The notes: generated from the letters alone by a model not told the origin. A DNA stretch of 6,507 bases from Chloroflexota bacterium (GCA_947446155.1 CANFFZ010000110.1:1-6507), one strand, 5' to 3'. Positions 1 through 6,160 are shown, numbered from the stretch's first letter. Program-made: numbers and translations.

Positions 1-863
1 CGGAACACCCGCTGGCCGCCGGTGAACTTGAAGTAGCCGATCTGGATGATGTCCGAGAGCGCCTCGCTGACGAAGACGATGCCGATGACCGGTAACAACA
101 GCCAGTGGCCCGTCATCAGGGCGACCACGCCGAGGGCTGCCCCGAGCGGGAGGGCGCCCGTGTCCCCCATGAAGACGAGGGCGGGGTGGGCGTTGTACCA
201 GAGGAATCCGAGCAAGGCGCCCACCACGCTCAGGCAGAACACGGCGAGGAATGCCTGCCCCTGCACGAACGCGATGACGGCGTAGGCGCCGAAGGCAAAC
301 GCGGCCAGTCCGGCCAGCAGCCCGTCCAGCCCGTCCGTAATCGCCACCGAGGTCGTTGTCCCAAAGACGACGAGGAAGGCGATGCCGATGTAGACATAAC
401 CGAGTTCGTAGCGGCTGGCCCACGGGACGTTCACGCTCTGCTCGTCCAGTCCCCAGTACATCGTCGCCGCGACGACGGCCGAGAGGATGGCGATGAGGAA
501 GAACTTCAGCCGCCAGGACAGCCCCTTCCGGCCGCCGCCCACGAGGGAGCCGAGGTCATCGACCACCCCCACGGCGAGCATCGCGTTCACGGCGAGCAGG
601 GGGAGCAGCATCGAGCGCCGCTCGAGCACGATGGCACCGTCGCGGAGTTCGAACAGATTCGTGATGAGGGTGGCGATGGCGACGGAGCCCCAGATAAAGA
701 TGCCGCCCATGGTGGGCGTGCCCGCTTTCACCATGTGCGTCGAGGGCTGGTCGATCGAAATCGACTTTTCCACCTTCTTCGCGCGCAGCCAGCCGATGAC
801 CGGGCGGCCGAGGGCCAGCGCGAGCAGGAACGCTAGGCAGCCAGAGAGAAGGGCCTCGATCAA
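1..863 (-). CDS. mraY: Phospho-N-acetylmuramoyl-pentapeptide-transferase (MraY), 3' end cut by window edge
   Basis: MraY is the integral membrane enzyme that transfers phospho-MurNAc-pentapeptide from UDP to undecaprenyl phosphate, giving lipid I on the inner face of the membrane. About 287 residues are visible and roughly the last 40-60 should lie outside the window, since the read stops in the conserved FKFTGGQRVF stretch that normally precedes the MAPLHHHFE motif. Visible family motifs are KAGTPTMGG (TPTMGG at about 49-54), VDD with Asp102/Asp103, ITDGLDGL with Asp177 and Asp180, and FLWYNAHPALVFMGDTG with Asp234. Between them are many hydrophobic membrane segments. The start is TTG at 863-861, overlapping the murF stop as TTGA, with AAGGGGG (870-876) six nt upstream. 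No in-frame ATG/GTG fits the hydrophobic N-terminus better. It is the last gene visible in the operon. Family assignment is firm; the exact start is inferred. Confidence 0.96.
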   Translation of the reverse strand, partial: MIEALLSGCLAFLLALALGRPVIGWLRAKKVEKSISIDQPSTHMVKAGTPTMGGIFIWGSVAIATLITNLFELRDGAIVLERRSMLLPLLAVNAMLAVGVVDDLGSLVGGGRKGLSWRLKFFLIAILSAVVAATMYWGLDEQSVNVPWASRYELGYVYIGIAFLVVFGTTTSVAITDGLDGLLAGLAAFAFGAYAVIAFVQGQAFLAVFCLSVVGALLGFLWYNAHPALVFMGDTGALPLGAALGVVALMTGHWLLLPVIGIVFVSEALSDIIQIGYFKFTGGQRVF

Positions 864-2257
864 GCGACACCCCCTTCGGCGCGGCCGAGCGCCGCTTCGA
901 GCGCTGCCACGACCTGTTCGAGGCCGAGCGCGTGCGATCCCTTGATGAGAACGACGTCGCCGGGCTGGAGTTCCGCGAGCAGGGCGGCGATGGCCTCCTC
1001 GCGGGTGGGGCAGTGGTGGACCGTGGCGCCTGCTCCGTCGGCGGCCTCGCCGAGCAGGCGAGCCTCCTCACCGATCGTCAGGACGAGGGTGGCGACGCGG
1101 CCGGCGTACTCGCCGGCGATGCGGTGCTCCGCGGCTGAGGCGGTGCCGAGTTCTCGCATGTCGCCGAGGAGCACGAGGTGCCGTCCGGGTGTCTCCGCCA
1201 GCAGGTCGAGCGCGGCCCACATCGAGGCCGGCTGGGCGTTGTAGGTGTCGTCGAAGAGCCGGATGCCGTCGCGCAGCGTGACGACGCGGATGCGTGAGGG
1301 CACGTCGAGCACGGTCAGCGCGTCGCATACCTCGTCGAGGGTCATGCCATCGGCGAGGCCGACCGCGGCGGAGGCGAGTGCGTTCGAGAGCAGATGCGCA
1401 CCCGCGAGCGGTACGCGTACGCGTCGGGAAGCGCCGGCGTGGCTCATCGTGCACTCGAAGCCGTCGAGGCCGTGCGAGGTGAGGTCGCTGCCGCGCACGT
1501 CGGCGTCGGCGCTGGTGCCGAACCAAAGGACTGAGGCGCGCGTGTAGGGAGCCATCGAGCGGACGCGTTCGTCGTCAGCGTTCAGGACGGCGACGCCGTT
1601 GGAGGGCAGCGCCTCCGGCAGTTCGCGCTTCGCCTGCACGATCGTTTCGATGGTGCCGGCGCGTTCGAGGTGCACGGGGCCAACGTTCAGGACGACGCCC
1701 GTGTGGGGGAGTGCCCAGTGGCAGAGCAGGGCGATCTCGCCGGTGGTGTACATCCCCATCTCGATCACGGTGCGCTCGGTCTCGGGCTGGAGTTCCAGCA
1801 GACACAGCGGCACTGAGACCTCGTTGTTGTAGTTCAGGGGGTTCGCCTGCACGCGATAGCGCGCGGCGAGGACGGCAGCGGCGATCCACTTCGTCGTGGT
1901 CTTGCCGACGCTGCCCGTGATGCCGACGACGCGTACCGGCAAGGTCGCCCGCCACGCCGCGCCGAGGTCTTGCAGGGCGCCGAGGGTGTCGTCCACGACG
2001 AAGTTCGCGCCGGTGCTCACGCCCTCGACCGGTCGTGCGAGCAGACAGCCAGCAGCGCCTGCGCGCACGGCGGCGGTGGCGAAGTCGTGACCATCGACTT
2101 GCTCGCCGGGGAGCGCGACGAAGAGGTCGCCGGGGCGTACCTCGCGCGAGTCCACCACGGCACGGGTGAACGAGGTGGCGGCAGAGCCCTCGAGGGTGCG
2201 CAAGCGCGGGCCGAGGGCCCGCGCGACGAACGCGGCATCCAGGGTGGCGGTACTCAC
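860..2257 (-). CDS. murF: UDP-N-acetylmuramoyl-tripeptide--D-alanyl-D-alanine ligase (MurF)
   Basis: MurF is the cytoplasmic ATP-dependent ligase that adds D-Ala-D-Ala to UDP-MurNAc-tripeptide, the last soluble step of peptidoglycan precursor synthesis. At 465 aa it has normal length. The N-terminal Mur domain carries DSREVRPGDLFVAL (36-49). The ATPase domain has the P-loop GITGSVGKTTT (112-122), NYNNE (142-146), EMG (166-168), GPVHLE (193-198) and a Lys at 210 in the place of the carbamylated lysine. The C-terminal part has GAHLLSN (286-292), DDTYNAQPASM (336-346), which is the MurF signature rather than the MurE one, and LGDMRELG (364-371). One departure is KGSH (439-442) where KGSR is usual. 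The start is GTG at 2257-2255, overlapping the ftsI stop as GTGA, with no clear Shine-Dalgarno, so translation is probably coupled to ftsI. Confidence 0.96.
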   Translation of the reverse strand: MSTATLDAAFVARALGPRLRTLEGSAATSFTRAVVDSREVRPGDLFVALPGEQVDGHDFATAAVRAGAAGCLLARPVEGVSTGANFVVDDTLGALQDLGAAWRATLPVRVVGITGSVGKTTTKWIAAAVLAARYRVQANPLNYNNEVSVPLCLLELQPETERTVIEMGMYTTGEIALLCHWALPHTGVVLNVGPVHLERAGTIETIVQAKRELPEALPSNGVAVLNADDERVRSMAPYTRASVLWFGTSADADVRGSDLTSHGLDGFECTMSHAGASRRVRVPLAGAHLLSNALASAAVGLADGMTLDEVCDALTVLDVPSRIRVVTLRDGIRLFDDTYNAQPASMWAALDLLAETPGRHLVLLGDMRELGTASAAEHRIAGEYAGRVATLVLTIGEEARLLGEAADGAGATVHHCPTREEAIAALLAELQPGDVVLIKGSHALGLEQVVAALEAALGRAEGGVA

Positions 2258-3999
2258 GGCTGCCGCACCAGGTTCTTCGGCGCGATGACTGGCGGTACGG
2301 CGTAGTACTTCATGATCTGGTCGGCGACCGTGGCGAACACCGGCGCCGCGACCTGGCCGCCGAGGTTCAGGCCGCCAGTCGGCTGGTCGATCTTGATGAG
2401 CACGGAGACCTTCGGGTCGTTCGCCGGGATGAAGCCGGCGAACGAGGCGATGGTGGAGTCCAGGTCGTAGCCCGTGGGGATGGAGACGAGCGTGGTGCCG
2501 GTCTTGCCAGCGACTTCGTAACCCTTCACCTGCGCGCCGTGGAACTGGGTGCCGTCCACGACGTCGTGGAGGAGGCCCATCATCGTCTCGGCGGTCTTCG
2601 GGGAGACGACCTGGCGCACCTGTACCGGCTTGAAGGAGCGTACGTCGTCCTTGGTCACGATCTTTGAGACGACGTACGGGCGCATGAGCACACCCTTGTT
2701 CGCCATCGAACTCACCGCCGTCAGCATCGCGAGTGGGGTGGTGGCGAGGCCCTGGCCGTAGGAGTTCGTCGCGAGGTCGACGGCATACCAGTTGGGATCG
2801 CTCGGCGTGCGGAAGGTGCCCTCGGCTTCACCGGAGAGCCCGACGTGGGTGGAGTCGCCGAGGCCGAAGGCTTTCGCGTACTCGTAGAACTTCTCCGGGC
2901 CGAGTTTCTGGCCAAGCCAGACGGAGCCAGTGTTGAGCGACTTCTGCAGGTACGTGCGCACGGTCGTAGTGCCGTTCGCGGAGAAGTCCCAGTTGAGGAT
3001 GCGGTACTTGCTCACTTCGACTGAGCCGGTGTCGAGGTAGGTGGACTCCGGGGTGACGAGGCCCTGGTCGATCGCCATCGCGGTCGTGAGGATTTTCATG
3101 ACGGAGCCGGGTTCGTAGAGGTCGGTGATCGGGCGGTCGCGCACGAGGTCGGCGAGGTTCGGGTCGTCGAGGTTCACCGCGCCCAGCCGGATCGAGGGGC
3201 GGGACGCCATCGCGAGGATGGCGCCGGTGTGCTGGTCCATCACGATGATCTGGCCGCTGCGCGCGTTGTACTTCTTCATCGCGTCTTCGAGCGCGCGCTC
3301 CGCGATCGCCTGGATGAAGCGGTCGATCGTGAGTTGGACCTCGCCGCCACCGATCGCCGGGCGCTCGTGACGGGCGCTGAACGCGATGGGGCGGCCGAGG
3401 GCGTCGCGCTCGGTGGAGAGCAGCCCCTCCTTGCCTCGGAGGTAGTGGTCGAAGTCTGCCTCGACGCCCCAGAGGCCCTTGCCGTCGCGTCCCACATATC
3501 CGAGGAGCTGGCCGGCAATGTCACCCTCGGGGTAGACACGCACCTGGCTCGGCTCCAGGCGGATGCCGTAGAGGTCAGCGTCGCGAAGGGTGAGCCCTCG
3601 GGCGTAGTCGAGTTGGCGCTGCACGAGGACGTCCCCGCCGCGCGACTCGAGGCCGAGGCGGAAGAGCTCGTCCGGGTTGAGGCCGAAGAAGGTGGCGAGC
3701 TTGTTCGCCGCCTCGCGCGCGACGGTGGGCTGGTGCCCCCACTGCACGCGGTCGATGTAGACATCCCACGTGTCGATGGACGTCGCGAGCGGGTATCCCG
3801 TCGCGTCCAGCACGGCGCCGCGCAGCGCGGGGATGTTCACGACGCCCTGGCGCGTGATCGCGGCTTCCTTCACGAATTTTTCGTGGTCGACGATCTGGAC
3901 CTGGTAGAGCCGCATGATCGCCGCCGCGAACATCGCGAAGACGAGGAAGCCGATGGCGCGGTGTCGCCAGGTGAGGTGGTGTGCCCGACCAGTGTTCAT
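2254..3999 (-). CDS. ftsI: Class B penicillin-binding protein, septal peptidoglycan transpeptidase (FtsI/PBP2-PBP3 type)
   Basis: This is a membrane-anchored transpeptidase that cross-links septal peptidoglycan with FtsW and the FtsQLB-type complex. The 581-aa protein has a short cytoplasmic N-terminus, one membrane anchor (about 15-37), then a PBP dimer/pedestal domain containing RGAVLD (60-65). The transpeptidase domain follows with all three active-site motifs: EPGSVMK (Ser299 nucleophile, Lys302), SLN (354-356, the SxN motif) and KTGT (499-502). YGQG is at 414-417. No glycosyltransferase domain and no PASTA repeats are present, which separates it from class A PBPs and from PASTA-bearing Gram-positive homologues. 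The ATG at 3999-3997 has a GGAGGT five nt upstream, the best ribosome binding site in the window. The gene follows ftsL after 64 nt and overlaps murF by 4 nt. Position between ftsL and murF supports FtsI over an elongation PBP2 or SpoVD role. Confidence 0.95.
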   Translation of the reverse strand: MNTGRAHHLTWRHRAIGFLVFAMFAAAIMRLYQVQIVDHEKFVKEAAITRQGVVNIPALRGAVLDATGYPLATSIDTWDVYIDRVQWGHQPTVAREAANKLATFFGLNPDELFRLGLESRGGDVLVQRQLDYARGLTLRDADLYGIRLEPSQVRVYPEGDIAGQLLGYVGRDGKGLWGVEADFDHYLRGKEGLLSTERDALGRPIAFSARHERPAIGGGEVQLTIDRFIQAIAERALEDAMKKYNARSGQIIVMDQHTGAILAMASRPSIRLGAVNLDDPNLADLVRDRPITDLYEPGSVMKILTTAMAIDQGLVTPESTYLDTGSVEVSKYRILNWDFSANGTTTVRTYLQKSLNTGSVWLGQKLGPEKFYEYAKAFGLGDSTHVGLSGEAEGTFRTPSDPNWYAVDLATNSYGQGLATTPLAMLTAVSSMANKGVLMRPYVVSKIVTKDDVRSFKPVQVRQVVSPKTAETMMGLLHDVVDGTQFHGAQVKGYEVAGKTGTTLVSIPTGYDLDSTIASFAGFIPANDPKVSVLIKIDQPTGGLNLGGQVAAPVFATVADQIMKYYAVPPVIAPKNLVRQP

Positions 4000-4004
4000 G
4001 CCGG

Positions 4005-4010
4005 ACCTCC
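4005..4010 (-). promoter_or_regulatory. Strong ribosome binding site of ftsI
   Basis: GGAGGT on the minus strand, 5 nt before the ftsI ATG at 3999. It is the closest match to the anti-Shine-Dalgarno in the window and belongs to the one minus-strand gene preceded by a real gap, so ftsI appears to be initiated independently. Confidence 0.8.
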
Positions 4011-4063
4011 GTTCCTCATGCTGCGCCGTCGTGTCGTGTGTCTGGCTATCTCACGGGTGAGGG

Positions 4064-4585
4064 CTATTTGACGCCCGGGATCGCGCCCATCACCGAGTCC
4101 CACCACGAGCCTTCTGGCCCGGTGCGTTCCTCGACGGTGGGGATATAGCGGCGGGGGAGGGGCACGACCTCCGGGGCCGGTGTGTCCACGCTGACGTGGA
4201 GGCGATCGTTCGCGGGCGCCATGCCGAGCCGGTCGGATGCGATGCGGCGCAGGTGTTCGAGGTTCGCGCTGGACGCGAGTTGGGCCTCGAGCAGGCGGAT
4301 CTCGGAGTCGAGTTCGGTGCGTTCACTTTCGAGGCGGCGTACGGCGTATCCCGTGCTCGCGACGTTCGAGGTCTGGAGCACCTGGAAGATGCCGACGCCG
4401 GCGACGGTGAGCAGCGCGATCGCCGCGAACATCGTGCGCGAGATGCGTCGCCGGACAACGCCCCAGCCCTCTGGCAACTGGCGGATGACACCGCTCGGGC
4501 GGGCGATGCCGGTCGCGGCGCCCGTGCGCATGGGCGAGATCGGGTTGGTGACGCGCGGTCTGCGGACGTTGGGTAGTGAGCTCAT
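4064..4585 (-). CDS. ftsL: FtsL-type cell division protein (septum formation initiator-like, bitopic membrane protein)
   Basis: This small divisome protein is expected to form a coiled-coil complex with FtsB/DivIC and activate FtsW-FtsI. It has 173 aa: a basic, Pro-rich cytoplasmic tail (1-50), one membrane segment (about 51-71, TMFAAIALLTVAGVGIFQVL), a heptad-like coiled coil (about 79-107, RRLESERTELDSEIRLLEAQ) and the typical LRRIASDRLGMAPAN block (113-126). A Pro-rich tail of about 45 residues follows and ends with an amphipathic WWDSVMGAIPGV. FtsL diverges quickly, so the call rests on topology, the DRLGM block and its place between rsmH and ftsI; a DivIC/FtsB-type name cannot be excluded. 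The frame stays open upstream to about 4714, but the ATG at 4585-4583 is chosen because it overlaps the rsmH stop as ATGA and longer versions run deep into rsmH. The Shine-Dalgarno is poor, so coupling to rsmH is likely. Confidence 0.82.
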   Translation of the reverse strand: MSSLPNVRRPRVTNPISPMRTGAATGIARPSGVIRQLPEGWGVVRRRISRTMFAAIALLTVAGVGIFQVLQTSNVASTGYAVRRLESERTELDSEIRLLEAQLASSANLEHLRRIASDRLGMAPANDRLHVSVDTPAPEVVPLPRRYIPTVEERTGPEGSWWDSVMGAIPGVK

Positions 4586-5541
4586 GCCGCCACCGCCAGA
4601 CGTTCGGCGGCGCGCAGTCGGGCGGATCGCGCGCGGGGGTTCCGTGCGACCTCGTCGTCCGAGGCAGTGCGGCCGCCTCGGACGACGTCGCGCAGCGTGG
4701 CGCGGTGGTCGCACGTACAGATGGGCTGTTTGGGTGGGCAGATGCAGTCGCGCGCGTGGTCGCGGATGAACTGCTTCACCATGCGGTCCTCGAGCGAGTG
4801 GAACGAGATGACCGCGAGCCGCCCGCCGGGCGCCAGCAGGTCGTGCGCGTCATCGAGGGCGGCTTCGAGTTGTTCGAGTTCGCCGTTCACGGCGATGCGC
4901 AGTGCCTGGAAGGTCAGTGTCGCCGGGTGGATCCGGTCCTGCGGCCGGCGGCCGACCGCAGCCTCGACGGCGCGGGCGAGGTCCCCGGTCGTGCGGAGCG
5001 GGCGCCGCTCCACGATCACCTTCGCGATGCGCCGGCTTCGACGTTCTTCGCCGTACTGGAAGATCGTGGCCGCCAGGTCGAACTCGGTGGCGGTGTTCAC
5101 GATGTCGGCGGCAGTCGTCGGGCCGTCCGGGTCCATGCGCATGTCGAGCGGCTCGTCGCGACGGAAGGAGAAACCGCGGCCCGCCGTGTCGAGTTGCAGC
5201 GAGGAGACGCCAGCGTCGATCAGGATGCCGTCGACGGGCGCGAAGCCGCGCTCCTCACAGATCCGGGCGACCTCGGCGAACTCGCCGCGAGCGAGGACGA
5301 CGGCGTCGCCGTGGGGGGTGAGGCGTTCAGTGGCGATGGCGAGGGCCTGCGGGTCGCGGTCGATGCCGAGGAGGCGTCCGCCGGGTTGGGCGGCCTCGAT
5401 GATGGCAGAGGCGTGGCCGCCGAGTCCGACGGTGGCGTCGACATAACGACCACCGGGGCGCACAGCGAGGGCGTCCACGACGTCGTGGAGCATCACCGGC
5501 TCATGTCGTGGATCGTGCTGGGGGGCACGCTCTGACGGCAT
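4582..5541 (-). CDS. rsmH: 16S rRNA (cytosine(1402)-N(4))-methyltransferase RsmH (MraW)
   Basis: RsmH is the SAM-dependent enzyme that methylates N4 of C1402 in the decoding centre of 16S rRNA. The 319-aa length is normal. Motifs in order are HEPVML (13-18), DATVGLGGHA (35-44) for SAM binding, GIDRDP (59-64), ILIDAGVSSLQLD (106-118, with Ala where the family usually has Leu), RGFSFRRDEPLDMRMD (122-137), YGEERRSRRIA (163-173), HPATLTFQALRIAVN (205-219), ISFHSLEDRMVK (245-256) and the C-terminal NPRARSARLRAAER (301-314). A four-cysteine patch (C266, C268, C275, C277) near the C-terminus is common in the family and may bind metal. The start ATG at 5541-5539 is only 2 nt after the mraZ stop; its AGGAG lies inside the end of mraZ with a 5-nt spacer. 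It overlaps ftsL by 4 nt. A long open frame on the opposite strand is a composition artefact. Confidence 0.97.
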   Translation of the reverse strand: MPSERAPQHDPRHEPVMLHDVVDALAVRPGGRYVDATVGLGGHASAIIEAAQPGGRLLGIDRDPQALAIATERLTPHGDAVVLARGEFAEVARICEERGFAPVDGILIDAGVSSLQLDTAGRGFSFRRDEPLDMRMDPDGPTTAADIVNTATEFDLAATIFQYGEERRSRRIAKVIVERRPLRTTGDLARAVEAAVGRRPQDRIHPATLTFQALRIAVNGELEQLEAALDDAHDLLAPGGRLAVISFHSLEDRMVKQFIRDHARDCICPPKQPICTCDHRATLRDVVRGGRTASDDEVARNPRARSARLRAAERLAVAA

Positions 5542-5543
5542 CG

Positions 5544-5966
5544 TTACTCCTGGCCCGCTTCCGCCTGAAGGGCGGCAATACGGGCGAGTTCATCGGCCCA
5601 ACGGTCAGGATGCCATAATTCCAGGTAATCGCCACATCCGATAATCAATATTTTGCCTGTCAACATGGCTGAATCTCGGAATTGGCGCTCAATGAGGATC
5701 CGGCCTTGTTTGTCGACGTCGACCGGGTAGGCGATGGACATAAAGTTTCGACGAAGCCGGCGCGCCTCGGGCGTGTCGTTGCCGACGGCATCTGCCTGGC
5801 GAGTGGAGAACTGGGCGTTGAAGTCGGTGTTGGTGTAGACCTCGACGCCGCCCTCAGGGCCGGGTCGGGAGACACCCCCGTCGACGAACGCGGACCGATA
5901 GCGGGCGGGGATTGCTACGCGGCCGCGTTCGTCGATGGAGTGCTCGAAAGTGCCGAAGAAGTACAC
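5544..5966 (-). CDS. mraZ: Transcriptional regulator MraZ
   Basis: MraZ is a ring-forming DNA-binding protein with two SpoVT/AbrB-like swapped-hairpin repeats; in E. coli it represses its own dcw operon by binding TGGGN repeats. The 140-aa protein has repeat 1 near DERGRVAIPARYR (12-24) and repeat 2 near DVDKQGRILIERQFR (83-97), each with the D-x-x-GR-x-x-I/L core. The N-terminus YFFGTFEHSIDERGR matches the usual start of the family, which supports GTG at 5966-5964, preceded by GAGGAG with an 8-nt spacer. It is the first gene of the operon, 2 nt before rsmH. Matching TGGGG repeats are found upstream, which fits autoregulation. The 3' half of the gene is unusually A+T-rich for this window (codons such as ATA, TTA, AAA), though the protein is intact. 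Confidence 0.96.
   Translation of the reverse strand: MYFFGTFEHSIDERGRVAIPARYRSAFVDGGVSRPGPEGGVEVYTNTDFNAQFSTRQADAVGNDTPEARRLRRNFMSIAYPVDVDKQGRILIERQFRDSAMLTGKILIIGCGDYLELWHPDRWADELARIAALQAEAGQE
5547..5551 (-). promoter_or_regulatory. Ribosome binding site of rsmH, inside mraZ 3' end
   Basis: AGGAG on the minus strand, 5 nt before the rsmH ATG. It overlaps the last mraZ codons before the TAA stop at 5546-5544, so ribosomes ending mraZ can feed rsmH. Confidence 0.75.
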
Positions 5967-5974
5967 AACCGTGA

Positions 5975-5980
5975 CTCCTC
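5975..5980 (-). promoter_or_regulatory. Ribosome binding site of mraZ
   Basis: GAGGAG on the minus strand, 8 nt before the GTG at 5966. It decides the start: with it the protein begins at the conserved YFFGTFEHS stretch. Confidence 0.75.
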
Positions 5981-6013
5981 GTCACCTTCGGAACGGACGA
6001 GAGGCTTGGGTTT

Positions 6014-6028
6014 CCCCACTCCTCCCCA
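6014..6028 (-). promoter_or_regulatory. Downstream MraZ box pair (TGGGG-N5-TGGGG)
   Basis: A second TGGGG pair lies at 6028-6024 and 6018-6014 on the minus strand, again with a 10-bp period. It sits just after the predicted transcription start, about +6 to +20, in the mraZ leader, where a bound protein would block initiation or clearance. It is displaced by 63 bp from the upstream pair. Function is inferred. Confidence 0.62.
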
Positions 6029-6039
6029 CACCGAGGCCG

Positions 6040-6069
6040 ACTCTACCACCATCATTCAGCACTTTGCAA
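6040..6069 (-). promoter_or_regulatory. Probable sigma70-type promoter of mraZ operon
   Basis: Read on the minus strand, TTGCAA (6069-6064, -35-like) is followed after 18 nt by TAGAGT (6045-6040, 4 of 6 to TATAAT). TGG directly before the hexamer makes an extended -10. The start would be near 6033, giving a leader of about 67 nt to the mraZ GTG. Flanking MraZ-type boxes on both sides support a promoter here. It is predicted by eye only. Confidence 0.55.
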
Positions 6070-6091
6070 CACTTCACCCCATATTGCCCCA
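6047..6091 (-). repeat. Five in-phase TGNNG units with 10-bp period across the mraZ promoter
   Basis: Starting at 6091 on the minus strand, every tenth base begins a five-base unit TGGGG, TGGGG, TGTTG, TGCTG, TGGTG (6091-6087, 6081-6077, 6071-6067, 6061-6057, 6051-6047). The first two match MraZ boxes exactly and the last three are degenerate. The third overlaps the -35 and the fifth overlaps the extended -10. Two of the linking stretches also give AAGTGTTG and AAGTGCTG ten bases apart. Confidence 0.5.
6077..6091 (-). promoter_or_regulatory. Upstream MraZ box pair (TGGGG-N5-TGGGG)
   Basis: On the minus strand TGGGG occurs at 6091-6087 and again at 6081-6077, with a 5-nt spacer (10-bp period). 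This is the arrangement of the TGGGN repeats bound by E. coli MraZ. The pair ends 7 bp upstream of the putative -35 of mraZ. The repeats are seen directly; MraZ binding is inferred from the family and the adjacent mraZ gene. Confidence 0.7.
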
Positions 6092-6109
6092 GATTTCTTC
6101 CAGTGAGGC

Positions 6110-6140
6110 TTCCGGCGGCCTCCGAGCGGCGCGGTACGAT
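6110..6140 (+). promoter_or_regulatory. Possible promoter of mogA-type gene
   Basis: TACGAT at 6135-6140 matches four of six -10 positions and would give a leader of about 20 nt. The best upstream hexamer, TTCCGG at 6110-6115 with a 19-nt spacer, is a weak -35. A promoter must exist on this side of the divergent region, but this exact placement is tentative. Confidence 0.3.
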
Positions 6141-6155
6141 CCCGAACGCACCCCT

Positions 6156-6160
6156 GGGAG
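6156..6160 (+). promoter_or_regulatory. Ribosome binding site of mogA-type gene
   Basis: GGGAG lies 6 nt before the ATG at 6167 and supports that start for the plus-strand gene. Confidence 0.55.

Noticed and set aside
105..836. A 243-codon plus-strand open frame opposite mraY
   Set aside because: Its translation is rich in His, Arg, Glu and Gly with no fold signal; the minus-strand frame is clearly MraY.
4050..4061. Inverted repeat CTCAC-GG-GTGAG just after the ftsL stop, as a possible terminator or attenuator
   Set aside because: Only a 4-bp stem with a 4-nt loop is sterically possible, there is no U-tract, and the operon continues into ftsI.
3229..4071. A 280-codon plus-strand open frame opposite ftsI
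   Set aside because: Low-complexity Glu/Arg/Val/Ala-rich translation with no recognisable motif; ftsI occupies the other strand with complete active-site motifs.
4586..4714. Longer N-terminus for the FtsL-type protein starting inside rsmH
   Set aside because: The frame is open, but the added residues are Arg/Pro-rich with no FtsL character and would overlap rsmH by over 100 nt; the ATGA overlap start is more economical.
4576..5535. A 319-codon open frame on the plus strand opposite rsmH
   Set aside because: It mirrors rsmH codon for codon and reflects high third-position GC; the minus-strand frame carries all RsmH motifs, while this one resembles no family.
6007..6018. TGGG-GAAA-CCCA mini-hairpin in the mraZ leader
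   Set aside because: A 4-bp stem with a GNRA-like loop is too short to support a riboswitch or terminator; its 5' arm is better explained as part of a TGGGG box.
6105..6122. GAGGC/GCCTC inverted repeat with 8-nt loop upstream of the mogA-type gene
   Set aside because: The stem is only 5 bp and such arms are expected by chance in G+C-rich DNA; not enough to call an operator.
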